Shown here: positions 18,201 to 26,094 of the stretch, in pieces | How the letters are laid out: each line of letters starts with the position of its first letter | Position numbering within the stretch: the stretch's first letter is position 1 | Assembly (NCBI RefSeq): GCF_004801315.1 | Contig: NZ_SSNW01000028.1 | Span: forward strand, 1-54,601 | DNA length: 54,601 nt | Direction of reading: 5' to 3' | Source of the DNA: Deinococcus sp. Arct2-2 | GTDB taxonomy: Bacteria > Deinococcota > Deinococci > Deinococcales > Deinococcaceae | Made by a program: the position numbers and the translations under genes | Notes under the pieces: model-generated | The model's input: the letters and a program-made list of their open reading frames with translations, nothing else | Told to the model about the DNA's origin: nothing | The model's database searches: none

Positions 18201-18437
18201 CCCGAGTGTCTGTCTGGCCCAAGATGGAACGCCAGAGTTCTCCAGAAGCGCCGCGAACCCCATTTCGGCAGTTCGGGTGTGCATCTGGAGGTGGGCGCCC
18301 GACCAGCCGCTGAGCAGTTGCTGGCCCAGATGCGTCTTGCCCATGCCAGCGTCGCCCACCACGGCAATGGCTTGGCCACCTCTTCGTGAACAGATCCGGT
18401 CAACACGCTGCTGCAAGATGGTGAGATTGTCTGACAT
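15282..18437 (-). CDS. Large ATPase/TPR/BTAD transcriptional regulator
   Basis: A 1,051-residue regulator with an unusual order. The NTPase module is at the N terminus (about 1-350; P-loop GDAGMGKT at 28-35). Helical TPR-like repeats fill the middle (about 360-800). An OmpR-type winged helix followed by a BTAD domain forms the C terminus (about 810-1051; starts LQLNVLGPVQMMQDGEVL). In SARP-type regulators the DNA-binding part is usually first. I chose the ATG at 18437 because AAAGGA lies 6 bases upstream; a longer frame runs to 18494. It is upstream of and parallel to the StyA-like and M23 genes, with about 190 bases between. It likely senses a small molecule or partner through the NTPase/TPR part and activates them. 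Confidence 0.88.
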   Translation of the reverse strand: MSDNLTILQQRVDRICSRRGGQAIAVVGDAGMGKTHLGQQLLSGWSGAHLQMHTRTAEMGFAALLENSGVPSWARQTLGRHLGGQREETEVLGTAISALLSHAAPIVVWAEDYHEIADRTAHFWLALARSLPRNKGVALVVTSRTALPEPFAEQRLAPLSAAAARVVLEHQLQGPLPEAALFWLEPRCQGNPLFMLEFVRHLTRSGALYLDGDRWRWREPAASTLPTSVEALIADQLNVVHSPSGSPADGQRLLGLWAMWDTALPDLQLDIETAGALGDLEADTAASLVRDAQASGLLVGHRFGHPLFREVALKETPYRQRRDVARRCVALLNTQPEHAARFLPWAELPAAEAVQVLEQALVSAQAQGVAAACADLLDQLADLVPLHERAATALQAAQALAPLQLERALHRATQACSLDPLGSEALYLCAGLLARSGRGQEAERLLENAPGALRERPDFWACWLETRVGASDFTGALEIWTQHQNELDGFPQVPAQVAMAQLRTGQADQAETSIRRALGRNPEPAERAALLHALGRIQIAQANPHMFATLGEAIEVSAHAGAFSLQAGLLLERARVLSWALQVHAATADAQQAVRLADAQGDPRLLARAQGELASCLMIQGDFEGAQDLLLAAQELLSGDQASMYTILTQLYLCNLSLEWARPQDGLLAVRHARQGLRLTQEVQDKSLLTWVMSISAWAESAHGDLVRAQQQIDGGEAIIRATGQTATAPFYRFARGFLLERQGQTAAAIQAFEEACALGRTMKMAAYAERFGLEADRLRGDRQAAERRLAFFRQHHFSSFAYRTLQIFPPQEGGDEVDAPLEPALSEPTSTPDLLQLNVLGPVQMMQDGEVLAERSAKGFRLLICLLENRLAGRPGVTPDELLEILAPDDDPQQAMGRLRQQIRRLRATYGAACVVRTDYGYALGAEVMSDAELFLKTQQTSLWRGAYAADVPDFLSSARDVLAYGLRLAAYAAEPQDPAEAARLGQILLAMDPFDWPALSLTLRCLREGGEVMTLVSVYTQIRQQCALVGEPLPGTWEDFLASQDMSIG

Positions 18438-18663
18438 AGAGTGTCCTTTGCCCCAACTGACCCGTGGGTTCCGGTTGATCAAGCCGCGTCGCACTTCTTT
18501 CTTCCATTATCCGGCAGAGCGTAAGGGAAAATACAGTTGGTGCCAGCTTAATACATATGACTGAGCGCCCATGCAGGCGGCCGTCATGTCGCAGATGGAA
18601 GACCGATCGCGCAGTTGGGTTCTGAACAGGTGTTGCTGGCAAGTCAGACCCGAGGAGCAACGG

Positions 18664-18696
18664 CAGCAGGTGGCCTGAACTTCAGGCCACCTGCTG
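18664..18696. terminator. Hairpin overlapping the transposase stop
   Basis: Two perfect 16-base arms (CAGCAGGTGGCCTGAA and its complement) around one base. The transposase stop codon lies inside the second arm. The other IS6-type copy has a 13-base hairpin in the same relation to its stop (43331-43359). It probably ends transcription or blocks read-through from outside. Confidence 0.6.
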
Positions 18697-19366
18697 CACG
18701 ACGGTTTTCCAGCTTCGCCGTGCGCTGCTCAGGGTAGATCGTCGGGCGCGAGCGGGTACGGCCGAACGGGCAGAGCCGTGAAGAGTGGTGGTGCTGGCGT
18801 GCAGGTCAAGAAATGCTTGCGCACGTCTCCTCCGTTTGAATCCTTGCAGTTGGCGTTCCTGACACCGTGTAGGACGGTGTGATTGCAAGGTCAAGCTAGT
18901 ACAGCGGGCTGTGGAGATCACCTGCCGGTGGTCGACGTCAGTCAGGCTCGGGATCTCCCGAATCGCCGCTCCGTCACCCCGCAGCTGACCCGGTATGAAT
19001 GACCTCTGGGACATCGTCTTCACCCAGGAGGCGAGTCAGGACGGTCGGTGCGGCCCCGGTCTCACGGTGCCGCTGGAGCAGGATGCCCTGCACGGAGCCG
19101 TGCTCGTCTCCCGCTCTCCAGACCCAGTGGCGAACACCATCGACGCTGGTACAGACCTCACCGGGGTGGCGCAGTTCTTCTCCGAAGAGGGGTCCGAACT
19201 TGATCCACCACTCGCGGAGGGTCTCGTCGCTGACCTGTTGGGCCGCGCACGTGGCGCACTTCCTGCACCTCACGGTCACGGAGGGGAAAGCGGTGGGAGA
19301 GCCAAACCGCGTGCTAGATGGGTTGTTACGGGGGAACCAGTGGCGGTAAGGTTTCGGATCAGTCAC
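18682..19366 (-). pseudogene. IS6-family transposase, frameshifted
   Basis: The N-terminal zinc-finger/HTH part and first catalytic region read from 19366 (YRHWFP, then LREWWIKFGPLFGEELRHP, SVDGVRHWVWRAGDEHGSV, GILLQRHRETGAAPTVLTRLL). The frame ends after DVPEVIHTG. The C-terminal third resumes in another frame (STARCTSLTLQSHRPTRCQER, then GFKRRRRAQAFL) and ends at 18682. A second frame change lies near 19270, where the conserved HRFPL region is out of frame. It pairs with a better-preserved relative at 43.4-44.1 kb. It is not expected to be active. Confidence 0.8.
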
Positions 19367-19404
19367 GGCGGGTCAGCCTCCCCCGGTCCCGTGAAGGCAA
19401 CACC

Positions 19405-19503
19405 ACCCCTCCACCTGCTGGGCCTGCCCAAAGCCGCGCCTGTACCTGCTCCCAAACCCAGCCTGCTGGAGCGCGTCAAAGCCCGAATGAAGCGCAACAG
19501 TTG
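19405..19503 (+). pseudogene. 3' fragment of an unidentified gene next to the IS
   Basis: Directly right of the IS end, a plus-strand frame reads LLGLPKAAPVPAPKPSLLER and ends with basic RMKRNS at a TGA (19501-19503). A clean hairpin follows at once. The Ala/Pro-rich, basic ending plus terminator looks like the tail of a real gene whose 5' part was lost when the IS inserted or recombined. Which gene cannot be said. Confidence 0.4.
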
Positions 19504-19504
19504 A

Positions 19505-19530
19505 CCCAGATTCTTTTCAGAGAATCTGGG
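19505..19530 (+). terminator. Intrinsic-type terminator hairpin
   Basis: A perfect 10-base stem (CCCAGATTCT with its complement AGAATCTGGG) and a six-base loop sit one base after the TGA of the preceding fragment. No long T-run follows, so termination may be partial. It also lies between convergent units, ahead of the VWA gene end at 19624. Confidence 0.6.
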
Positions 19531-19623
19531 CGCGTTCTTGCGCTTCGCCTGCAAGAAGAGCCGGACATTCTGGCGTCCACGCTGATCGACCGCTCCGTCG
19601 CTCGGCCCGAAGCGCCTGGCAGC

Positions 19624-20886
19624 TCAGGGGCGGGTCAGCGGACCGGGTTCCACCTGAGCCCGCGCGGTCACAATGCCGCGAGAAGCTGCCCAAGCCGCAA
19701 TGTCCGCTCCTTGCAGGGCCGTCGCCATCAGTTCAGGAAAAAAGTCTGGGGTGCAGGCGAAGACGGGAATTCCCAACGCCGCCAGCCGGGCGGCGTTGCC
19801 GTGATCGTAGCTCGGTGTGCCGTCATCGTCGAGAGCCAGCAGCACGATCACGCGGGCACCCATCTCGCGGAAGTCGTTCAGACGGCGGATCATCTCAGCG
19901 CTTCCCGACCCCTCGTACAGGTCAGAAATCAGAACGAAGGTGTGCTCTTCGGGAGTGGTCAGGAGGCCGCGGCAATAGCGCAGAGCCAGCGGCGTATCGT
20001 TCCCGCCGCCGAGCTGCACGCCGAACAAAACGTCGACCGGGTCAGCGAGGTGATCCGTGAGATCGACCACTGCCGTGTCGTACACGACCACGTTCGTCTT
20101 CAGGGCCGGAAGACTGGCCAGCACGGCCCCGAAAATCCCGGCGTACACGATGCTGGAAGCCATGCTGCCCGACTGGTCCACGCACAGGGTCACGGCCTTC
20201 AGCTGTCGCCGAGCGCGGCCATAGCCGACCAGTCGTTCGGGAATCACACTGCGGCGCTCCGGGTCGTACGTTCGCAGGTTCTTCAGCAGGGTGCGGCCCC
20301 AGTCCACCTCATTCTGACGGGGGCGCAGCTGACGCTGTGAGCGGTTGAGGCTGCCAGTCACAGCGCTGCGGAGCGGTTCGGCGAGGCGGGCCTGGAGGTC
20401 GTCGACCACCCGCGCGACCACCTGCCGGGCCAGCGCCTTGGCTTGATCAGGCAGGGCGTCTTTGAGGCTGATCAGGGTGGCTGCCAGGTGCACGTCAGGT
20501 TGAAGGTGCTCCATCAGCTCCGGTTCGAGCAGCATGATCCCCAGATTGAGTTTCTCAACAGCGTCTTGCTGCATCACCTGCACCGCTGACTGCGGGAAAA
20601 GGTCACGGACCTCGCCCAGCCACGCGGCGACAGCCGGAGCACTGGTGCCGAAGCCCACGTTGCGGTGCGACTTGCGGCCTTTCTGGGGCTTGTCGGTGTG
20701 CACCGTAAAGGGAACGCCGTCATACAGGGAGGCCAGCGCCGCATCAAGGCGGCGGTCGTGGTCGCCCAGCTCGTGCCCGGTGCCGTCGGCGCGCTCTCCC
20801 TGGGCCGTGTCGCCGCCCAGCAGCAGGCGCCAGCGGCGCAGGCGTTCCAGATCCGGGGTCAGGGGTGTTGGGGTGGATTCAGTCAT
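19624..20886 (-). CDS. VWA-domain protein of the MoxR operon (YehP-like)
   Basis: A 420-residue protein, last of a six-gene coupled operon. The C-terminal half is a von Willebrand A domain. Its metal-ion adhesion site is complete: DQSGSM (237-242), Thr298 in GGGNDTPL and Asp322 in LISDLYEGSG. The N-terminal half (1-225) is helical. VWA proteins beside MoxR ATPases act as adaptors that bring substrates to the ATPase. The size and partners recall E. coli YehP. I chose the ATG at 20886, which overlaps the upstream stop as TGATG; a longer open frame to 21108 is a shadow. No signal peptide, so cytoplasmic. Confidence 0.9.
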   Translation of the reverse strand: MTESTPTPLTPDLERLRRWRLLLGGDTAQGERADGTGHELGDHDRRLDAALASLYDGVPFTVHTDKPQKGRKSHRNVGFGTSAPAVAAWLGEVRDLFPQSAVQVMQQDAVEKLNLGIMLLEPELMEHLQPDVHLAATLISLKDALPDQAKALARQVVARVVDDLQARLAEPLRSAVTGSLNRSQRQLRPRQNEVDWGRTLLKNLRTYDPERRSVIPERLVGYGRARRQLKAVTLCVDQSGSMASSIVYAGIFGAVLASLPALKTNVVVYDTAVVDLTDHLADPVDVLFGVQLGGGNDTPLALRYCRGLLTTPEEHTFVLISDLYEGSGSAEMIRRLNDFREMGARVIVLLALDDDGTPSYDHGNAARLAALGIPVFACTPDFFPELMATALQGADIAAWAASRGIVTARAQVEPGPLTRP

Positions 20887-23141
20887 CAGGAGTCTCCAGA
20901 AGGAAGGCCGACACCGAGCAGCCGCAACACGACCGGCACAACCCCGGCCCCCAGCTCGCTGTTGAGCTGCGCGGCCGGCTCGGCGCGTTCCAAGCCGCGC
21001 AGCTCCTCGCCCAGACGCCTGCGGGCGTGCGGCTCCAAGCGGGAAAGGGCGCGGCGCAGGGCGGGCAGCACTTCGCCGAAGGCGTCCGGGCCGAGGCCCA
21101 CCACCCAAGCGTCCAGGAGAACCAGCGCCGCCGGATCGTGACGCAGCGTTTGACCGTCCTCACCGATAAAGCCGACCAGCCACGCCGCCACGTCCAGCGG
21201 GGGCGCGCCGGGCGCGAGGGCCGCGGCCAGCCGCACCTGCACCTGCGCCGCGTTCAAGACCTCCCGGTCACGCAAGCGGTTGACAGCGTCGCCGCGCAGC
21301 AGCGGCGCCGTGCCCGGCGCGTCCAGTGCATGTAGCGCCGAAACCCACTCGGTACTCGCTTCTGGGTCGTCGAGGAGGCGCACCGCCGCGTCGGCCTGCA
21401 CGATCTGGCTGTGAAGTGTCTGCGCGGCGGCCTCGCCCAGCCCGTGAGCCGCGTTGAGCAGTCCAGCAGCGGCGCGGATCAGCAGCGTCCGGAACACAGG
21501 CCGCAGGTCGTCGCCTCCCCGCTGGCGGACGTCGCCGTACCGGGCCAGACGCGCCAAAGGCGGAAGAGACAGCAGCAGCGCGGCGGTGTCGGCATCGGCC
21601 GCGCGCACATCCAGACGGGCGAGCGTCACGTCCGCAGCTGCCGGCAATCCGCACAGGCGCGCGACTTCCAGCAGCGCTGAGAGCGCCTCCAAATCCGGGG
21701 CCCGCCGCGCTCCAGAGATCACCGCCAGGTGAGCCGCGCGGACCAGCGTGTTGCCGTGACGGCTGGCCTCGACGATCCGCACGCTGAATTCCGGATCCCA
21801 GCGCAGCGTCCACGTTTCTTTGAAGGTGCCCGTTCCTCGGCTGGCCGCCGCGTTGGCCCACGGAACGCCCAGCAGGTTCAGGCGGTGAAAGAGCTGCGAA
21901 CGGTTCAGTCCGGCGTCTTCGCGCAGGTCGAGGGTGAGCTCGCGGGTGGCCGCCTCGCGCTTCAGGCGCAGCCGGGCCAGCGTTGCGGCGAGGTCTTGCT
22001 CCAGCGGAACGGCCGGCACGCCGGAGGGCACGCTGCCCAGCGCCTCACCCACGAACAGGTCCTCGGAGAGCAGGCGCAGCGGCAGGTCCGAATCCCAGGC
22101 GAAGACCGCCCGCGTGGCGTCAGTCAGTTCGTCCAGGCCAGCGAGTCGCCGTCCGCGCAGGGTGGCCAGGGCGTCGGCCAGCCGCACCGCGTCGATGACC
22201 TGAGCGCTTGAGGCGTCCAGTCCATGCCCGCGCAGCAGCCGCGCCGACCGGGTCAGCCAGCGCTCGCTGACCTGCGTGGGCGTGGCGAAGAGGTGCGCGT
22301 ACCAGCCGGGCGACGTCACGCCCGCGCCGTAGCCGCTCGCCTGCGTCAGCCGTCCGTGCGTCCAGGGCGTGATGGTCAGGGCCACCTTCACTCTGGGGAG
22401 ATTCTTGAGGCGCGCCAGATCCGCTTTCGCTTCGCGCGCGAGCACCTCAGGCGTCAGGGCCGGCGCGTGCCACGCGCCGCAGACGATGGCCACGCTGCCC
22501 CGCTTGAGCGCCGCACGGATGGTCTGGCGCATCTGCGCCTCGCGGAGCAGGTCGCGTGCCGAGGTCTGGCCGTCCTCTGCCTCACGCAGCGCCGCCATCA
22601 CCTCGGTGACCGCGCTAAATACCGTCTCACCGTCGCCGCGCGACTCCACCAGGACGTCCCACCAGCGCTCGAAATCGCTGTAGCCAGCCGCCTGAGCCAG
22701 CAGGGCCAGAGGATCAGCCCGCACGGCGTCGGCCGAGGGAAGAGCCGTGGGCGCGGCCCCGGCGTCCGGTTCAGCGGCGACGTCACCGGCCGCCTCGTCT
22801 CCGGTGGGGGAGTCTCCTTCTTTCGGCGCGAGGGTCACGCTGGCCGGCAGGTCCATAAAGGCGACCGGCACGCCGCGTGCCAGAGCCCAACGAATCGCCA
22901 CGAACTCAGGGCTGAATTCCGCAAGCGGATAGAACACCGAGCGTTCAGGCTGGCCCTGCACGTGGGCCATGACCGCGACGGGAGGCGTGAGGGCGGGGTC
23001 GTTCAGAAACGGCAGCAGGACGTCGGCATCCACCGGCCCCTCGATGAGGAGCGTGGCCGGAGGATTGGCCTCCAGGGCCCGCTGCACGCTGCGCGCCGAA
23101 CCGGGACCGTGATGGCGAATAGGATAGATCTGCTGGCTCAC
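20886..23141 (-). CDS. DUF5682 protein of the MoxR operon (YehM-like)
   Basis: A 751-residue cytoplasmic protein of unknown activity. The N terminus reads YPIRHHGPGSARSVQRAL, then TLLIEGPVDAD, and later VAIVCGAWHAPALTP. This His/Glu/Asp pattern is typical of the DUF5682 family and reminiscent of TraB/ChaN-like folds. The C-terminal half is long and helical, rich in Ala, Leu and Arg. It overlaps the preceding 126-residue gene by four bases and the VWA gene by one. The length matches E. coli YehM, as I recall it. It is likely an enzyme or scaffold acted on by the MoxR/VWA pair. Confident about family, not function. Confidence 0.85.
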   Translation of the reverse strand: MSQQIYPIRHHGPGSARSVQRALEANPPATLLIEGPVDADVLLPFLNDPALTPPVAVMAHVQGQPERSVFYPLAEFSPEFVAIRWALARGVPVAFMDLPASVTLAPKEGDSPTGDEAAGDVAAEPDAGAAPTALPSADAVRADPLALLAQAAGYSDFERWWDVLVESRGDGETVFSAVTEVMAALREAEDGQTSARDLLREAQMRQTIRAALKRGSVAIVCGAWHAPALTPEVLAREAKADLARLKNLPRVKVALTITPWTHGRLTQASGYGAGVTSPGWYAHLFATPTQVSERWLTRSARLLRGHGLDASSAQVIDAVRLADALATLRGRRLAGLDELTDATRAVFAWDSDLPLRLLSEDLFVGEALGSVPSGVPAVPLEQDLAATLARLRLKREAATRELTLDLREDAGLNRSQLFHRLNLLGVPWANAAASRGTGTFKETWTLRWDPEFSVRIVEASRHGNTLVRAAHLAVISGARRAPDLEALSALLEVARLCGLPAAADVTLARLDVRAADADTAALLLSLPPLARLARYGDVRQRGGDDLRPVFRTLLIRAAAGLLNAAHGLGEAAAQTLHSQIVQADAAVRLLDDPEASTEWVSALHALDAPGTAPLLRGDAVNRLRDREVLNAAQVQVRLAAALAPGAPPLDVAAWLVGFIGEDGQTLRHDPAALVLLDAWVVGLGPDAFGEVLPALRRALSRLEPHARRRLGEELRGLERAEPAAQLNSELGAGVVPVVLRLLGVGLPSGDS

Positions 23142-23518
23142 GTCGCCTCATCAGGCAGTTCTTCGAGCCAGCCGAAGTACTCGTCCGGGCTGTTGCCTCC
23201 GGGGTCGAGCACCTGGGGGTTCTGAAACGCGTCCAGCCGCTGCTGGGCCGACAGCTGCTGCTGACGGGCCGCGGGCCCGGCGCGCTGCACGTAACGGGCC
23301 AGGGCCTGACGGACCTGCGCATTGCCCTCCGGGGCGTACAGGCCGAAAACGTGCGGCAACTCGTAGCCCGCGCGCGGCTGCAGGAAAGACAAATACACCG
23401 CGTCCAGAAGCCGCTCGCGGCACTCGGTGTCGTGGAGTTCCCCGTGAGCCTGACTGACGGCGTGCAGGTCACCCAGCAGGTCACGCAGTGCTTGGGACAG
23501 CTCAGGAGGCGACGTCAC
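23138..23518 (-). CDS. 126-residue protein inside the MoxR operon
   Basis: No family is recognised. It is a soluble, mostly helical 126-residue protein (LSQALRDLLGDLHAVSQAH, later RYVQRAGPAARQQQ) with an acidic end (SPDEYFGWLEELPDEA). It starts one base after the AAA gene stop and its own stop overlaps the DUF5682 start by four bases. That makes it very likely real and made with its neighbours. No separate small gene of this kind is known to me in yehLMPQ, so it may be a Deinococcus-specific partner or a split-off domain. Confidence 0.8.
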   Translation of the reverse strand: MTSPPELSQALRDLLGDLHAVSQAHGELHDTECRERLLDAVYLSFLQPRAGYELPHVFGLYAPEGNAQVRQALARYVQRAGPAARQQQLSAQQRLDAFQNPQVLDPGGNSPDEYFGWLEELPDEAT

Positions 23519-24601
23519 TCAGCTCACCGCCCGGCAGGCGTTGTAGAACACTTTCCAGCCGTCGCGCTTTTTGGCCACCGTTTCCAGGTACTCGCGCCAG
23601 ATGACGCCGTCTTGCACCGGATCCTTAATGACCGCTCCCACCAGGCTGGCGGCCGTGTCGTGCGGGCTGAGTTCGCCATTGCCGAAGTGGGCGGCCAGCG
23701 CGAGCCCGTGATTGACCACGCTGATGGCTTCGGCCACGCTCAGGCTGCCGCTCGGGCTCTTGAGCTTGGTCTTGCCGTCCTCAGTGACGCCTGCCCGCAG
23801 CTCGCGGAACACCGTCACGATGCGCCGAATCTCCTCCAGAGCGGGAGGCAGCTCCGGCAACCCCAAGCTGCGGCCCATCGAATCAACCCGGCGGGTCACA
23901 ATCAGGAGCTCATCTTCTAGGCTGTCAGGCACCGGCAGAATGACGGTATTGAACCGGCGCTTGAGAGCGCTCGACAAGTCGTTGACACCCTTGTCGCGGT
24001 TGTTCGCCGTGGCAATCAGGTTAAAGCCGCGCACCGCCTGAACTTCGGTATTCAGTTCAGGGACCGGTAAGGTCTTTTCTGACAAGATGGTAATCAGGGT
24101 GTCTTGCACGTCGCTCTGCACGCGCGTCAGCTCCTCGAGGCGCGCAATCTTGCCCTGGCGCATGGCGTGCAGAACCGGACTTTCCACCAGCGCGGCCTCG
24201 CTCGGTCCATCGGCGAGCAGGCGGGCGTAATTCCAGCCGTAGCGGATGGCATTCTCGTCGGTGCCTGCTGTGCCCTGGACGAGCAGCGTACTGTCACCCG
24301 AGACGGCGGCGGCCAGATGCTCGCTGACCCAACTTTTGGCCGTGCCCGGCACACCGAGCAGCAGCAGCGCCCGGTCGGTGGCGAGGGTCGCCACCGCGAT
24401 CTCCATCAGGCGCGCCTCGCCCACATATTTCGGTGTAATTTCCGTTTCGCCGGCCCAGCCGCCCATCAGGTAGGTCAGGACCGCGCGTGGGCTGAGGTTC
24501 CACTTCGGTGGGCGCGGGTAGCGGTCATGCTCCGCCAGGGCAGCGAGTTCGTGGGCGTAGGCGTGTTCGGCGTGCTGGCGCAGGACTTCAGGGGTGGTCA
24601 T
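23519..24601 (-). CDS. MoxR-type AAA ATPase (YehL-like)
   Basis: A 360-residue AAA+ ATPase, probably a chaperone-like remodeller forming rings. Walker A is GVPGTAKS (83-90). In the Walker B position I read KIARLEELTRVQ, so the usual Asp-Glu is Glu-Glu. Sensor 1 lies in FNLIATANNRDKGVNDL (Asn near 195) and an arginine-finger region in SSALKRRFNTV. The ATG at 24601 has AAGGAG upstream and overlaps the DUF5691 stop. It should work with the VWA and SWIM proteins of the same operon. Compared with E. coli YehL, it has a similar length and the same type of neighbours. Confidence 0.9.
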   Translation of the reverse strand: MTTPEVLRQHAEHAYAHELAALAEHDRYPRPPKWNLSPRAVLTYLMGGWAGETEITPKYVGEARLMEIAVATLATDRALLLLGVPGTAKSWVSEHLAAAVSGDSTLLVQGTAGTDENAIRYGWNYARLLADGPSEAALVESPVLHAMRQGKIARLEELTRVQSDVQDTLITILSEKTLPVPELNTEVQAVRGFNLIATANNRDKGVNDLSSALKRRFNTVILPVPDSLEDELLIVTRRVDSMGRSLGLPELPPALEEIRRIVTVFRELRAGVTEDGKTKLKSPSGSLSVAEAISVVNHGLALAAHFGNGELSPHDTAASLVGAVIKDPVQDGVIWREYLETVAKKRDGWKVFYNACRAVS

Positions 24602-26094
24602 GAGGTGCTCCTTGGTTGGATCGTTCGTTCTTCGGACGGCTGAGTGCTCAGGGCGCCGCGCCATTCGCGCCGCAGCTGCAGGGTGTGGGTGAGGTCGCGC
24701 CAGGTGTGGAGGGCGCGGTCTTCTCTGTAAGCGTGGTCTCGGCGCTGCTCCTCTTCCCAATCGGCGGGCGTCTGCCAGGAGGGCAGCTTTTTGGGGCGCG
24801 GCGGCAGCCCGAAGGGCAGCGGCGTGGGCGCGGGCACGGTCAGATCGGGTGAGAGGCTGCGCCGCAGCACCAGGGCCAATTCCTCAGCCTGCCAACTCTG
24901 GCCCTCCCACTGGAAGAGCTCCAGCGTGCGCGTGGCCAGAGCCGTTTGCACGTCCGCTGGTTCGAGCGACAACTCCAGCGATGACTCCAGCGCCTGCACC
25001 GCGTCCAGCAGCTGCTCAGATGCCACCTTCGGCTGCCCCATGAGGTCACGCAACCGGGCACGGGCTGCTTCTGGAGTGGGGGGGGTCGGCACCGGAGCCT
25101 GCGGCTCCTGCAGCTCGTACGCAAGTGACCAGTGCTGGTTCCGAAGCGCCTTGTGCAGGACGTCCCAACCGATCTTCAAGGTGTTCAGGATCAGCGGGGT
25201 GGGCAAGGCCCCCAGCAGGCGGTGCAGGTCACTGTCGTCGTCCTGTCCGGCCCGCGGTTTACCGAGCGCGGCGGGCAGGTCGAAGGCGCCAAAGGAGATC
25301 TTCTTTTTCAGCAGGCCGCTGACCTTCACCGCTTGAGGCAGCAGCGCGAGCAGTTCGTCCTGCAGGGGACCACTCAGGTGACCGAGCAGTTGCCGGACGC
25401 TCTTTTGCACTTCCGGCGAGCGGTCACGCGTCGCCGCTTCCAGCAGCGGGCGGTCTTCGGCCCGCAGGTCGCGGCGCACCAGGTCCAGCAGTTCTTTGCG
25501 TTGGTCGGCAGGCTGCCCGGCCCACAGGTCCTGCAACGCCCGCGCGCCCTGTGCGGGGTCACGTCCACGGAGCTCGGCCAGCGCTGCGAGCTGCGCCGCC
25601 CACCGGGCTTCTTCCTCGGCCTTTTGCGCTTCCCTGTACAGGGAATGCGCGGGGGCCTGGGAGGTGAGGATGGCCCGGGCCCGGACGTCAGCGAGGGCCC
25701 ACAGGGGGCGCGCGAGGTCAGCGTCCTGGCCATACAGGGCCAGCATCTGCGCCGCGTTCAGGGTCCAGCCGCGCGCGGTCAGGGCTCCGAGCGCCTGCGT
25801 GGTCAGCACCGGGTCCGTCCGGACCAGTGCGGGCAACAAGGCACTCAGGGCAGGCGGCACTGGACGCTCAGGGGCGGGCAACGGTGTGGGCGGCGGGCCA
25901 GCAGCGTCCTGGAGCGGCGCCCCTGCACGGGCGTGCAGCCCCAGCAGGGCGGCGCGGCCGAGCAGCAGGGCCTCGGGCGTCTCGCCGGGCACGCTCGACA
26001 GGGCCAGGGCCAGTGTGCCGGCAGGAGCGGGCAGGTCGGCCCGGCTGGTGCCACGGGTCGCCACCACGGCCAGGTCGCGCAGGTCACGGGTCAT
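24598..26094 (-). CDS. DUF5691-family protein of the MoxR operon
   Basis: A 498-residue helical protein of unknown function, Ala/Leu-rich with HEAT-like alternation (EVQKSVRQLLGHLSGPLQDE and RARLRDLMGQPKVASEQLL). A basic hinge KVSGLLKKKISFG lies near the middle. No catalytic motif is visible. It overlaps the SWIM gene stop and the AAA gene start by four bases each. The family is found in bacteria with the same SWIM/AAA/VWA neighbours. I infer a structural scaffold for the complex. Codon use and GC match the rest of the operon, so it was not added recently. Confidence 0.82.
   Translation of the reverse strand: MTRDLRDLAVVATRGTSRADLPAPAGTLALALSSVPGETPEALLLGRAALLGLHARAGAPLQDAAGPPPTPLPAPERPVPPALSALLPALVRTDPVLTTQALGALTARGWTLNAAQMLALYGQDADLARPLWALADVRARAILTSQAPAHSLYREAQKAEEEARWAAQLAALAELRGRDPAQGARALQDLWAGQPADQRKELLDLVRRDLRAEDRPLLEAATRDRSPEVQKSVRQLLGHLSGPLQDELLALLPQAVKVSGLLKKKISFGAFDLPAALGKPRAGQDDDSDLHRLLGALPTPLILNTLKIGWDVLHKALRNQHWSLAYELQEPQAPVPTPPTPEAARARLRDLMGQPKVASEQLLDAVQALESSLELSLEPADVQTALATRTLELFQWEGQSWQAEELALVLRRSLSPDLTVPAPTPLPFGLPPRPKKLPSWQTPADWEEEQRRDHAYREDRALHTWRDLTHTLQLRREWRGALSTQPSEERTIQPRSTS

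Larger units (their letters stand above)
18629..19404 (-). mobile_element. IS6-type insertion sequence, decayed copy
   Basis: About 776 bases bounded by GGTGTTGC at 18629-18636 and its complement at 19397-19404, which I take as short terminal inverted repeats. The interior encodes an IS6/IS26-type DDE transposase on the minus strand. Outside bases do not form the 8-bp direct repeat expected of a fresh insertion. The ends are less certain than those of the 43.3-44.1 kb copy. Confidence 0.6.

Noticed and set aside
19318..20340. 340-residue plus-strand ORF
   Set aside because: Antisense shadow of the VWA gene and IS end; no domain recognised.
22224..23225. 333-residue plus-strand ORF
   Set aside because: Antisense shadow of the DUF5682 gene.
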